Below are positions 1 through 9,267 of a DNA stretch of 64,000 nt, in pieces. The stretch comes from Mangrovivirga halotolerans (GTDB lineage Bacteria; Bacteroidota; Bacteroidia; Cytophagales; Cyclobacteriaceae): NCBI RefSeq assembly GCF_026241165.1, contig NZ_JAPFQN010000006.1, positions 434,001 to 498,000 on the forward strand, given 5' to 3'. Numbering within the stretch: position 1 is the stretch's first letter; every line of letters begins with the position of its first letter. Position numbers and translations under genes: made by a program. Below the pieces are notes generated by a model, which had not been told where the DNA came from, searched no databases, and was given only the letters and a program-made list of their open reading frames with translations.

Positions 1-1
1 T

Positions 2-331
2 ACTGCCGAATTTGAGAATGAAATTGATCTGGCCTCATATGTTGGGTTTCTGGCTACCCTGGTTTTAGCCTGTGGTATAACCTTTCAGTTACCTGTTGTC
101 GTTTACTTTCTTACAAAGGCAGGCATAGTAACTCCTAACTATTTAAAAACATACAGAAGACATGCGTTTATAATCATTCTGTTTTTATCAGCAATGATTA
201 CACCACCAGATATTTTCACACAGTTATTAGTTAGTTTACCATTGTTCCTGCTGTATGAGATTAGCATTGTAGTATCTAAGAGTTTATATAAAAGAATATC
301 AAAAGATCTTGTAAAACATGAAGACGAATAA
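2..331 (+). CDS. tatC: TatC, Sec-independent protein translocase subunit (C-terminal part)
   Basis: The reading frame is open from the first bases of the window and ends at TAA 329-331, giving about 109 residues of C-terminal sequence. It contains two or three membrane segments and the TatC-like stretches GITFQLPVVVYFL, LKTYRRHAFIIILFLSAMITPPD and a final LLYEISIVVSK. TatC is the integral-membrane receptor of the twin-arginine pathway, which exports folded proteins carrying RR signal peptides. The stop overlaps the start of rpiB by 14 bases, so the two are probably co-transcribed. The N-terminal half lies outside the window. Confidence 0.9.
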   Translation, partial: TAEFENEIDLASYVGFLATLVLACGITFQLPVVVYFLTKAGIVTPNYLKTYRRHAFIIILFLSAMITPPDIFTQLLVSLPLFLLYEISIVVSKSLYKRISKDLVKHEDE

Positions 332-755
332 ATTATTTATCGGGGGAGACCACGCCGGATTTGAGTTAAAGCAAAAGTTTGTTGATTATCTAAACGATAA
401 GGGTTTTGAAGTAACTGATCACGGTACTTATTCTGAAGATTCAACTGATTATCCGGATTATGCTCACCCGGTTGCTGACGATGTTGCTAAAAATGATGAT
501 TCATTAGGTATCCTGATCTGCGGAAGTGGAAATGGAGTTTGCATGACAGCAAATAAGCATAAAGATATCAGAGCAGCTCTATGCTGGAATGAAGAGTTAG
601 CTGCGCTTGCTCGCCAGCATAATAATGCCAATGTAATTTGTATACCATCGCGGTTTGTAGAAGAAGAAGTTGCTTTTAAAATGTTGAGCACATTCTTAAA
701 TACAGACTTTGAAGGAGGAAGACACGAACGAAGGGTAGGAAAGATCTCCTGTTAA
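318..755 (+). CDS. rpiB: Ribose-5-phosphate isomerase B
   Basis: This cytosolic enzyme interconverts ribose 5-phosphate and ribulose 5-phosphate in the pentose phosphate pathway. The 145-residue length is normal for RpiB/LacAB proteins. Visible motifs are GGDHAGFELK near the N-terminus (D11, H12), the catalytic-cysteine loop ICGSGNG (C68 to G73) and H101 in RQHNNANV. The ATG at 318 lies inside the end of tatC, a 14-base overlap that suggests translational coupling. It is unrelated to RpiA, so this may be the isomerase the cell relies on, but I cannot see whether rpiA exists elsewhere. Confidence 0.95.
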   Translation: MKTNKLFIGGDHAGFELKQKFVDYLNDKGFEVTDHGTYSEDSTDYPDYAHPVADDVAKNDDSLGILICGSGNGVCMTANKHKDIRAALCWNEELAALARQHNNANVICIPSRFVEEEVAFKMLSTFLNTDFEGGRHERRVGKISC

Positions 756-769
756 AACATCTTTTTTTA

Positions 770-817
770 AATAATGAAATAGTCTTTATTTAAAAAGAAA
801 AAGGCTATTTCATTATT
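770..817. terminator. Long hairpin between convergent rpiB and the membrane-protein gene
   Basis: A perfect 13-base inverted repeat (770-782 AATAATGAAATAG, 805-817 CTATTTCATTATT) encloses a 22-base A/T-rich loop. It lies between convergent genes and its right arm includes the stop codon of the minus-strand gene (813-815). It may end transcription from both sides, although the loop is long and there is no classic GC-rich stem with a T run. Confidence 0.45.
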
Positions 818-2225
818 CTACCAAACGATATATCACACCATCACTGGTCTCATATCTGTCTTCTAATAAAGGTAAATATTCTTTTATCTGAGGAATGACA
901 TTTTCTTTATCAAGAATAACTTCCGGAGGATCCTGAACAAATGAGTTATAAAGATGAACAATTCTGTTATAACGATCAGTATTTTCAAAATACGGCCTGG
1001 ATATCTCCCAATTAAAATATGGTGTCGCTAACCTGGCTTCTCTGTAGTACTGTTTATTATTACCAACAACTAACAATTTTTTACCACTTACCTCGCTAGA
1101 ATATTTATCCTCCTCAGGTAAGAACATAATATTTTCAGTTACATCTACCCCAAATAAAAATGGTCTTTCATAATACATTCCATAATTGACAAAAATTATG
1201 CAACCAAGAAATATAAACCATTGCAATTCTGCCATCCATTTTCGTCTGATAAGTAGAAAATAATGAGAAAGAAAAAACGCAAAAGCAGGAACAAACAATA
1301 ATAAATGATATATTGACCGGTCTTTTGAAACTGCCCAAACCACTAAGCTGATAATAAAAAATATTAACATTACCTGTTGTAATCGCACCTGGTAATTGGT
1401 GTACCTGGAATAGGTAAAGGTTTTAAATACTGATATAAATAAGAAAAATACAGGTATTGCTAATATCAGCCAAAACATTATCCTTGAATATCTTTGAATC
1501 CATTCAAGTGAAAACCAACTGAAAACAAAGTTATCAAGAAAGATCAGTGACGAATCAAGATATAAAAACAAAACAAACACTATGGCAAAAGGTAATGCTA
1601 CGCCATAAAAAAACAGCAGGTATCTTCTGGCAACAGTTCCTGTAAACAAGACCAGGCTGAACAAACAAAAAACAATATAAAGTCCTGACGGCAAATAAGA
1701 CATTGTGGCCATAGACAAGTAAAACCCTGTAATAAGAAAATCTCTGTCTTCGGTCTTTACTTCTATCCTCTTAAAAATATTTTCAGTTGCAAGCAATATA
1801 AATGTCAGGCTGATCAACACAGGAGACATTAAATACATATCAGGAAACAAATTACTGCAAACTGCATATATCATTCCCGGAACATAAGTGTTTTCATTAA
1901 AGGCCTTGTTTCTAAGAGCAATTCTGTTAAATGTAATTGCCTGGAATAAAGTTAGCAGTACTCCACCAACCTGAAGAGGCCATTGAGTTCTTCCAAATAT
2001 AAAATTCAATACAGCATACAAATATGCGCTTACTGGACCAATGTCATCAAAAAGATCCTTGTACAACACTTTTCCGTTGACAAGTTCCTCACCAATCAAA
2101 AGCCATTCCACCTCTGGCAGTGTAAGCCAGATGCCTGATATCCAATAGGGTAGCCGTATCAGAAGTATCAATAAAAAAACCGCTACAAAGCGATAAGGGT
2201 CGTTTATTCTAAAAAACTGTAACAA
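813..2225 (-). CDS. Polytopic membrane protein, GT-C glycosyltransferase-like
   Basis: The 470-residue protein has roughly ten to twelve hydrophobic segments from residue 13 to about 355, followed by a soluble C-terminal region of about 110 residues. The first loop reads PEVEWLLIGEELVNGKVLY, then KDLFDDIGP. This resembles the acidic first periplasmic loop of GT-C/PMT-type transferases that use polyprenyl-phosphate sugars (family knowledge; assignment inferred). No neighbour suggests a substrate. The gene is convergent with rpiB and divergent from rbfA. It could instead be an uncharacterised Bacteroidota membrane family such as the DUF6427 type, so function is uncertain. Confidence 0.55.
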   Translation of the reverse strand: MLQFFRINDPYRFVAVFLLILLIRLPYWISGIWLTLPEVEWLLIGEELVNGKVLYKDLFDDIGPVSAYLYAVLNFIFGRTQWPLQVGGVLLTLFQAITFNRIALRNKAFNENTYVPGMIYAVCSNLFPDMYLMSPVLISLTFILLATENIFKRIEVKTEDRDFLITGFYLSMATMSYLPSGLYIVFCLFSLVLFTGTVARRYLLFFYGVALPFAIVFVLFLYLDSSLIFLDNFVFSWFSLEWIQRYSRIMFWLILAIPVFFLFISVFKTFTYSRYTNYQVRLQQVMLIFFIISLVVWAVSKDRSIYHLLLFVPAFAFFLSHYFLLIRRKWMAELQWFIFLGCIIFVNYGMYYERPFLFGVDVTENIMFLPEEDKYSSEVSGKKLLVVGNNKQYYREARLATPYFNWEISRPYFENTDRYNRIVHLYNSFVQDPPEVILDKENVIPQIKEYLPLLEDRYETSDGVIYRLVE

Positions 2226-2308
2226 GGATACGCTGGTTAATCTTTAAAGTGATTTCGAAAATAGCCGAAATTCAAGAAAAATAACAAAATTTGAGACATA
2301 TTTGTAAT

Positions 2309-2692
2309 ATGAGCGTAAGTCAAAGACAATTAAAGTTTGCAAGGCTGATCCAGGAAGAGCTTAGCCAAATTTTTCAAAGAGAGGGAAAAAATGTAATAGG
2401 GAACGCTTTTGTTACGGTTACAAGAGTTGAAGTTTCCCCGGATTTGAAAGTTGCCAAGGCTTATCTCTCCCTTCTGGCTGAAAAAGATAAAAATGCGTTT
2501 ATCGAGAACCTTAATGAAAGAAAGTCAGAAATAAGAAAACATCTGGGAAACAGAATTGCCAAGCAGGTTAGAGCTATTCCGGAACTTATCTTCTATCTCG
2601 ACGAAGGAGCGGAATATGCAGGCCGCATAGATAGTATCCTGAAAGACCTGGATATCCCACCAGAGGATGACCAGGAGGAAGACGAAAACTGA
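2309..2692 (+). CDS. rbfA: Ribosome-binding factor A
   Basis: RbfA is a small KH-like protein that binds the 30S subunit and assists late maturation of 16S rRNA. The product begins MSVSQRQLKFARLIQEELSQ and contains VTVTRVEVSPDLKVAKAYLS and RKHLGNRIAKQVRAIPEL, all characteristic. I chose ATG 2309 over an in-frame TTG at 2291 because family members start at this point; that gives 127 residues plus an acidic tail. Its stop overlaps the next start (TGATG), so it is translationally coupled to the permease gene downstream, an arrangement common in this phylum. Confidence 0.93.
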   Translation: MSVSQRQLKFARLIQEELSQIFQREGKNVIGNAFVTVTRVEVSPDLKVAKAYLSLLAEKDKNAFIENLNERKSEIRKHLGNRIAKQVRAIPELIFYLDEGAEYAGRIDSILKDLDIPPEDDQEEDEN

Positions 2693-3921
2693 TGATTAAT
2701 CTCCCTTATCTTTTTGCGAAAAAGTATTTCTGGTCACGTAAAAAGAAAAACTTCATCCACGTGATCTCAATCGTATCAATGGTAGCTATTTCCATTGCTA
2801 CAGCTTCTTTAATAATTGTATTGAGTGTCTTTAATGGATTAGAAGGGTTATTAACTTCTCTTCTTAATGATTTCGATCCACAGATTAAGATTTCTGCTAA
2901 GGTTGGAAAAACGTTTCATATCGATTCGGTTGAATCAAAGTTAAATAATATTCCTTCCGTTGAAGTAATCACCCCGGTTATTGAAAATAATGCGCTGATC
3001 AAATACAATAATGCCCAAACTCTTGTTACAATAAAGGGAGTCGATGACAATTTTAAAAGCCAGGGAAGAATTATTGGATCTATCGTAAGAGGTGACTTCA
3101 ACCTTAAAAATAACGAGGTAAATTATGCCGTGATGGGTTATGGTTTATTTGATGACTTGCAGATATCATTGGAAAATGATTTTAAAGCTCTTCAAGTATT
3201 TTATCCAAAAGAAGTAAAACCTGGATTAATCAATCCTGACCGTGCAGTCAAACGAAAATCTATATTGCCGTCCGGCGCTTTTGCTATTGAAAAACATTAT
3301 GATGAAAAATTCATGATCGTTCCATTAAGATTTGCCTCTGATCTTTTCGAATATGAAAAAGGCCAAGTTACAAGCATTGAGATCAAAACGATGGAGGAAT
3401 CGGATCTTAATGATGTCAAAGAAGATATTCAGCAAGCAATAGGGCCTGGTTTTACCGTATTAACAGACAGAGAACAGCACGCTGATATACTGAGAGCCGT
3501 AAAACTTGAAAAACTATTTGTTTTTATAATTTTATCCTTCATTCTGACAGTTGCTTCAATTAATATATTCTTTTCATTGAATATGTTGGCAGTAGATAAA
3601 AGGCGAGATATAAGCATATTATTTGCCATGGGAAGCCCTGATAAATTAATTAGAAAAATTTTTCTATACGAAGGTTTCATTATATCTCTTGGAGGAGCAG
3701 TCACGGGTATTATTATTGGATTTACTCTTTGCTATCTACAACAAGAGTTTGGTTTTATAAGCATGGGAATGCAAACTGCTGTCGTTGATTCATACCCTGT
3801 AAAAATGTATTGGGGAGATTTCGTTGCCACCGCAATCACAATCTGTGCGATCACTTTTATCATTTCATTTCTACCTGCCCGGTCTGCAGTGAAAGCTGCT
3901 GATTTAAAAGAACTTCAATAA
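2692..3921 (+). CDS. LolE/FtsX-family ABC transporter permease
   Basis: The 409-residue protein has the MacB/LolCE/FtsX layout: one membrane helix near residues 22-48 (FIHVISIVSMVAISIATASL), a periplasmic domain of about 220 residues, then three helices near 275-300, 320-345 and 370-395. By family it moves lipoproteins or other substrates from the inner membrane together with a separate ATPase, which is not encoded here. In Bacteroidota this gene commonly follows rbfA. The start is fixed by the one-base stop/start overlap with rbfA. The substrate is not evident, and LolC/LolE is the likeliest specific assignment. Confidence 0.85.
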   Translation: MINLPYLFAKKYFWSRKKKNFIHVISIVSMVAISIATASLIIVLSVFNGLEGLLTSLLNDFDPQIKISAKVGKTFHIDSVESKLNNIPSVEVITPVIENNALIKYNNAQTLVTIKGVDDNFKSQGRIIGSIVRGDFNLKNNEVNYAVMGYGLFDDLQISLENDFKALQVFYPKEVKPGLINPDRAVKRKSILPSGAFAIEKHYDEKFMIVPLRFASDLFEYEKGQVTSIEIKTMEESDLNDVKEDIQQAIGPGFTVLTDREQHADILRAVKLEKLFVFIILSFILTVASINIFFSLNMLAVDKRRDISILFAMGSPDKLIRKIFLYEGFIISLGGAVTGIIIGFTLCYLQQEFGFISMGMQTAVVDSYPVKMYWGDFVATAITICAITFIISFLPARSAVKAADLKELQ

Positions 3922-4009
3922 AATGTAATTTTTTTCATCAACCTTAACTTGCAAGGGTACACAATTTCACCTAATTTGGTATTCATTGTTTGCAAAAATT
4001 TGACGCATT

Positions 4010-6952
4010 ATGAAGGTTTCGAGCGCTCAGCCGTTTCAAATCATTTATTCAGTTTTTGAACATGAGTATCTCGGATATCTATTCGAATCTTACATTGTTC
4101 ATCTCGATGATAATGGAGGTCTGACTTTTCAGCATCAGAATATTTCAATTAAGAATGCTGAAGAGTTTAGTTCAGGTCTTGATGAAGTTGACTATAAGTT
4201 GATCGAGTTTATGGACAGTATGCAGCAGGATGTTGTTGCCAGAAAGTTTTCAAAGAAACCAATGAAAACTGAAGACTTTTTCCTGAAAGTTTTTGATAAG
4301 GAAAAAGGAAATAAACTTCTGCAGAAGGAAATTGAAAGGTATCTTGATTTAAGACGCGCTGAAATCCTAAAAAAGATTAAAGGTAAAAGACTATTCGAGA
4401 TGGGCTCTGATGGAGAACCCGCCTGGAAAGAGATCTTTTATCAGGATAAAGCTGCGACTATCCTTTTTCATTTCCATCGCAATGAAGACAATACTCACTA
4501 CTGGCCAACTATTAAGCATAACGGGGCAAAAGTAGAGTTTACTTATAAGGATGCATACATTCTTTGCAATGAGCCTGCCTACATGGTTGTGGAAGGTAAG
4601 CTTTACCACTTCGAAAAAAATCCGGAAGGTAAAAAGCTTATTCCATTTCTTAGAAAGAAATTCATTCTTATCCCTGGCAAAATCGAGGAAACTTATTACG
4701 AAAAGTTCGTTTGTCCATTAATTGCAAATTTTGATGTGACTGCTAAAGGCTTTGATATTATCAATGAAGCTTATGGCGTTAATCCATACATATATTTCTC
4801 TACATTAGCAGCGGCAGAAACAACCCAGGGTACTTTATTCGATGATAAAAAACCTGGTGCTGACGTTGAAGACAGAGAAAAAATTCTATTTGAACTCAAG
4901 TTTAAATACGGGCCGTATGAATTTAAAGGTGAGGCTAATCAAAAATCATCCGTCAGGATGGAAAAAACAGAAGACTCTTTTCTTTTTCATAAGGTGAGTC
5001 GTGACCCTGAAAAAGAAAAGCAGATCATCCAATACCTTAAAGAGATCGACCTTTTATTAAAACATGGCAGGCTTACTCTTTCAAAGCAAGATGCATTTGC
5101 CTGGTTAACCTTATATAAGTTTAAACTTGAAGAGAAAGGATTTAAACTAATACAGAAAGATGTAGAAAATAAAAAATACTTTCTGGGCAAGCCAAACATT
5201 AACCTTGAGGTCAATGAAAAAAATGACTGGTTCGATATTCACGCTGTTATTGAATTCGGTGATTTTAAAATCCCATTTAAGGATCTTAGGAAATATATAG
5301 TTAAAAAGAAAAGAGAGTTCTCTCTTCCAAACGGTGAAATTGCTGTAATCCCTGAAGCCTGGTTTTCAAAATATGGAGAGCTATTTTCATTTATGCATGA
5401 AAATGGGGAGGATTCTAATGAGAGAATGGCTCTGAATAAGCATCATGTTGCTTTAGTTGATGAATTAAAGCACGGGAATCTTGCCAAAGTTAATATTTCG
5501 ACAAAACTCGAATCGCTGAAAGATTTTGATAAAATCGATGACTATCCGATGCCGGAAAATTTCAGTGGGACATTAAGACCTTATCAAAAGGCAGGTTTCA
5601 ACTGGATGAAATTTCTGAATAATTATAATTTCGGTGGTTGTCTTGCTGATGATATGGGATTGGGAAAAACTGTTCAAACTCTGGCTCTTCTTCAAGATGA
5701 AAAAGATCAGGGAATGGATAAAGCGTCTCTTCTTATTATGCCTACCTCTCTTTTATACAACTGGCAAAAGGAAGCAGAAAAGTTCACTCCAAATCTTAAA
5801 GTATTTCTGTATACCGGCACTAACAGGGAAAAGGATGTTAACCAGTTTGAAGGGTATGATATTATTCTGACAAGTTACGGTATTGTAAGACTTGATGTAG
5901 ATATTCTTAAGGATTACTTCTTCAACTATATTATTCTTGATGAATCACAAGTCATTAAAAACCCTAATAGCAATATTGCAAAAGCTGTAAGGGACCTGCG
6001 ATCTAAATTCAGGCTCATCCTTACAGGTACTCCACTAGAAAACACCACATTAGATCTTTGGTCACAGATGTCGTTTGTAAATCCTGGCTTACTTGGTTCT
6101 CAATCATTTTTCAAAAATGAATTTTTGCAGCCAATTGAAAAAAATCAGGACGAAACAAAGATCAAAAAGCTATATAATATAATTAAGCCTTTCATCTTAA
6201 GAAGGCATAAGTCACAAGTAGCAAAAGACCTTCCTCCTAAAATTGAAAACATCATCTATACTACGATGTCACCTGAACAAGAGGAAAAATACGAAGAAGT
6301 CAAAAGTTTCTATCGAAATAAGATCATGGATGAGATCGAACTTCAGGGTATGAAAAAAAGCCGCATGATGGTTTTACAGGGATTAACCAAACTGCGTCAG
6401 TTGGCTAACCATCCTAAAATGGTAGAAGAAGATTATAAAGGGGAAAGTGGAAAAATGGAAGATGTTATGATCAGATTAACTGATGCTATTAGTGATGATC
6501 ATAAGGTACTTGTGTTTTCTCAATTTGTGAAGCACTTGAATATTGTTAAGAAACAGCTTGATAAGGAAAAAATCAAGTACTGCTACCTCGACGGTTCTAC
6601 CAAAGACAGACAAGGAGCGGTAGAAAAATTTCAGGATGACCAATCAGTCAAAGTATTTTTAATATCATTAAAAGCGGGTGGTTTGGGCTTAAACCTGACA
6701 AAAGCAGATTATGTTTTTCTGTTAGATCCATGGTGGAACCCTGCAATTGAAGCTCAGGCTGTGGACAGAGCTCATAGAATAGGTCAGACAAACCAGGTAT
6801 TTACTTATAAGTTCATTATGAGAAATACGGTTGAGGAAAAAATATTGACACTCCAGCAAAGCAAACTAAAATTAGCTGATGAGCTAATTAATACAGAAGA
6901 AAGCTTTATGAAGAGTCTTGACAAAGCAGATATAGAAGCATTATTCACCTGA
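4010..6952 (+). CDS. Snf2-family DEAD/DEAH-box helicase
   Basis: This 980-residue ATP-dependent DNA translocase has an N-terminal region of about 500 residues with no motif I recognise, then the Snf2 ATPase core. Walker A is DDMGLGKT with K553, motif II is DESQ at 644-647, motif III is LTGTPLEN, and the C-terminal helicase lobe ends with VDRAHRIGQT near residue 925. RapA/HepA-type bacterial Snf2 proteins remodel RNA polymerase or other DNA-bound complexes; the target of this one is unknown. Its stop overlaps the radA start (TGATG), suggesting coupled translation and perhaps a shared role in DNA transactions. Confidence 0.92.
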   Translation: MKVSSAQPFQIIYSVFEHEYLGYLFESYIVHLDDNGGLTFQHQNISIKNAEEFSSGLDEVDYKLIEFMDSMQQDVVARKFSKKPMKTEDFFLKVFDKEKGNKLLQKEIERYLDLRRAEILKKIKGKRLFEMGSDGEPAWKEIFYQDKAATILFHFHRNEDNTHYWPTIKHNGAKVEFTYKDAYILCNEPAYMVVEGKLYHFEKNPEGKKLIPFLRKKFILIPGKIEETYYEKFVCPLIANFDVTAKGFDIINEAYGVNPYIYFSTLAAAETTQGTLFDDKKPGADVEDREKILFELKFKYGPYEFKGEANQKSSVRMEKTEDSFLFHKVSRDPEKEKQIIQYLKEIDLLLKHGRLTLSKQDAFAWLTLYKFKLEEKGFKLIQKDVENKKYFLGKPNINLEVNEKNDWFDIHAVIEFGDFKIPFKDLRKYIVKKKREFSLPNGEIAVIPEAWFSKYGELFSFMHENGEDSNERMALNKHHVALVDELKHGNLAKVNISTKLESLKDFDKIDDYPMPENFSGTLRPYQKAGFNWMKFLNNYNFGGCLADDMGLGKTVQTLALLQDEKDQGMDKASLLIMPTSLLYNWQKEAEKFTPNLKVFLYTGTNREKDVNQFEGYDIILTSYGIVRLDVDILKDYFFNYIILDESQVIKNPNSNIAKAVRDLRSKFRLILTGTPLENTTLDLWSQMSFVNPGLLGSQSFFKNEFLQPIEKNQDETKIKKLYNIIKPFILRRHKSQVAKDLPPKIENIIYTTMSPEQEEKYEEVKSFYRNKIMDEIELQGMKKSRMMVLQGLTKLRQLANHPKMVEEDYKGESGKMEDVMIRLTDAISDDHKVLVFSQFVKHLNIVKKQLDKEKIKYCYLDGSTKDRQGAVEKFQDDQSVKVFLISLKAGGLGLNLTKADYVFLLDPWWNPAIEAQAVDRAHRIGQTNQVFTYKFIMRNTVEEKILTLQQSKLKLADELINTEESFMKSLDKADIEALFT

Positions 6953-8346
6953 TGGCTAAACAAAAAACAGCATTCGTTTGTGATAGTTGCGGCTATGATT
7001 CACCAAAATGGCTCGGAAAGTGCCCTTCCTGTTCTCAATGGAACACATTTAAAGAGATTAAATTAGGTTCCGGGAAAAAAAATGAACCTGAAGCATTATG
7101 GGAGGAACCAGAAAATAAGTCAAATGGCTTGAATAAAAACAAAGCGACCAGGCTTTCTGAAGTAAGCTCTGACGAACAACCCCGTATTATAACTGAAGAT
7201 CTTGAATTTAACAGGGTGTTAGGTGGAGGAATCGTACCTGGCTCATTAGTCTTAATTGGTGGAGAACCAGGAATTGGTAAGTCAACATTAATGCTTCAGA
7301 TTTCTCAATCTTTAGGGACGAACAAAAAAGTACTATACATAAGCGGAGAAGAAAGTGCTCAGCAGATCAGCATGAGGGCAAAACGAATGTCGCTTGATTC
7401 TCATGAAATATTTTTATTAACAGAAACACAGATTGACCATATATTCAACGAAATTAAAACGATAGATCCAGATCTTATCATCGTTGATTCAATTCAAACT
7501 ACAGTTACTCCTCAAAACGATTCGATGGCTGGTAGCATTACCCAGATCAGGGATTGTACTGCCACCTTCATGAAGTTTGCCAAAAAAACACAGACCTCTG
7601 TAATCTTAATAGGCCACATAACTAAAGACGGAAGCATTGCCGGGCCAAAAATTTTAGAGCATATGGTTGATACAGTTCTTCAGTTTGAAGGAGATAGACA
7701 TATGAGCTACAGGATTTTACGTACAACCAAAAACAGATTTGGAAGTACGGCTGAACTGGGCATTTATGAAATGATCAAAGACGGACTGAGGCAGGTTAAT
7801 AATCCTTCTGAAATATTACTATCTCAACGTGAAGAACATGCTTCAGGTATTGCCATCGGAGCAACGCTTGAGGGTAACAGACCATTACTTGTAGAAATTC
7901 AGGCTTTGGTAAGTACAGCAGCCTACGGAACGCCTCAGCGGACTTGCACCGGCTTTGATGTTAAAAGGCTTAACATGCTACTTGCTGTTCTTGAAAAAAG
8001 AATGGGCTTCCGCCTGGGTTCTTTCGATGTCTTTATCAATATCGCAGGGGGAATAAAAATTGAAGATCCGGCAATTGACCTGGCGGTATGTGCAGCCGTA
8101 ATTAGCAGCGCCAATGAAATACCAGTCCCAAAAGATGCATGTTTTGCCGGAGAGGTAGGACTTAGTGGTGAGATCAGAGCTGTCAACCGAATTGATAGCC
8201 GCCTGGCAGAAGCTAGTAAACTTGGTCTTGATACTTTTTACCTGAGCAAAATGCAAAAAAAATCTATAAGCAATGAATATAATAAACTTAACCTGGGATG
8301 GTGTAATAAACTTGGGGACGCATTGTCAGATTGGTTAGTCAGATAA
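6952..8346 (+). CDS. radA: DNA repair protein RadA/Sms
   Basis: RadA is a RecA-like, DnaB-type ATPase that drives branch migration during recombinational repair. The 464-residue product has an N-terminal zinc ribbon (C10, C13, C24, C27), Walker A GEPGIGKS at 104-111, the RadA-specific KNRFG motif at 260-264, and a C-terminal Lon-protease-like domain (GGIKIEDPAIDLAVCAAVISS). It is coupled to the upstream Snf2 helicase by a one-base overlap. Its last 12 bases overlap the end of the convergent PLP enzyme gene. Confidence 0.96.
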   Translation: MAKQKTAFVCDSCGYDSPKWLGKCPSCSQWNTFKEIKLGSGKKNEPEALWEEPENKSNGLNKNKATRLSEVSSDEQPRIITEDLEFNRVLGGGIVPGSLVLIGGEPGIGKSTLMLQISQSLGTNKKVLYISGEESAQQISMRAKRMSLDSHEIFLLTETQIDHIFNEIKTIDPDLIIVDSIQTTVTPQNDSMAGSITQIRDCTATFMKFAKKTQTSVILIGHITKDGSIAGPKILEHMVDTVLQFEGDRHMSYRILRTTKNRFGSTAELGIYEMIKDGLRQVNNPSEILLSQREEHASGIAIGATLEGNRPLLVEIQALVSTAAYGTPQRTCTGFDVKRLNMLLAVLEKRMGFRLGSFDVFINIAGGIKIEDPAIDLAVCAAVISSANEIPVPKDACFAGEVGLSGEIRAVNRIDSRLAEASKLGLDTFYLSKMQKKSISNEYNKLNLGWCNKLGDALSDWLVR

Positions 8347-9237
8347 GTTTTTTGTATATCCACGCCAGCCTTGCAAGCCCCCCGTATGAATAAATAATAT
8401 TCTAGATCCCATTTTAAAATATTTTTGACTTATTTTATCAATCAACCCATACAAACCTTTACTTGTATAAACCGGATCTGGTAATATGTTATATGTATTT
8501 TGAAATTCCTTACAGAATACTTGCAGTTCATCAGGGAACTTTCCATATCCCCCAAAAGTATATTCCTGCCAGATAATCAATGGATCTGTTTTCGTTTTGA
8601 TCAATCGGTCATTTATTTCTTTGAGCGTATCAGTAAGATTTAGCGCGGGTACTGCTATAATTTTTGTTTCATATTCATTAACCGCCTTTGCAATACCTGC
8701 AGCAGATGTCCCTGTTCCGGCACACACTACTATATAATGATATTGACTTATATTTTGTACCCGGTGAATCATATCTTCAATTCCTTTTTCACCAGTTTGA
8801 CCAGCACCTCCTTCAGGAATTATCAGAGAATCAGGATGATCATTTTCTATATTGTTCAAAAAATTAACATCATATCTTCTTTTATAATCTTTTCGACTTA
8901 TAAATTTCAATTTCATGCCGAATTGCTCAGCATCAGATAATGTGGGGTTTAGTTTTTTTGTCGCAAGTTCTTCTCCACGAATAAATCCTATTGTATTAAA
9001 TCCGAATTTTTCTCCTGTGTAAGCCAGAGCATGTATATGATTACTATAAGCACCTCCAAAACTTATTAAAGTATTAAGGTTTTTAGCTCGGGCCTCCTCA
9101 ATATAATACTTAAGCTTCCAATACTTATTTCCACTTATCAGGGGATGTAAAAGATCTTCTCGAAGTATATCGACTTGAACTTCATGCTTTTCAAATAAGG
9201 AATTAAACAATCGGTCAATTATTGGTGGCTTTTCCAT
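8335..9237 (-). CDS. ACC deaminase / D-cysteine desulfhydrase family PLP enzyme
   Basis: The 300-residue fold-type II PLP enzyme has the lysine region SGNKYWKLKYY (likely Schiff-base K41), the substrate loop SFGGAYSNHIHALAY (S65, N66, H67) and the phosphate-binding AGTGTSAAGIAKA. The family includes 1-aminocyclopropane-1-carboxylate deaminases and D-cysteine desulfhydrases; in non-rhizosphere bacteria the latter is more usual. The sequence alone does not decide the substrate. The gene converges on radA with a 12-base overlap and is divergent from the pseudouridine synthase gene. Confidence 0.82.
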   Translation of the reverse strand: MEKPPIIDRLFNSLFEKHEVQVDILREDLLHPLISGNKYWKLKYYIEEARAKNLNTLISFGGAYSNHIHALAYTGEKFGFNTIGFIRGEELATKKLNPTLSDAEQFGMKLKFISRKDYKRRYDVNFLNNIENDHPDSLIIPEGGAGQTGEKGIEDMIHRVQNISQYHYIVVCAGTGTSAAGIAKAVNEYETKIIAVPALNLTDTLKEINDRLIKTKTDPLIIWQEYTFGGYGKFPDELQVFCKEFQNTYNILPDPVYTSKGLYGLIDKISQKYFKMGSRILFIHTGGLQGWRGYTKNLSD

Positions 9238-9267
9238 AAATCAAAAATAGACTAACTTCGCAATTCA

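Noticed and set aside
2758-2763. CACGTG core as a further parS site
   Set aside because: The flanking bases do not form the TGTTNC / GNAACA arms; it is ordinary coding sequence of the permease gene.
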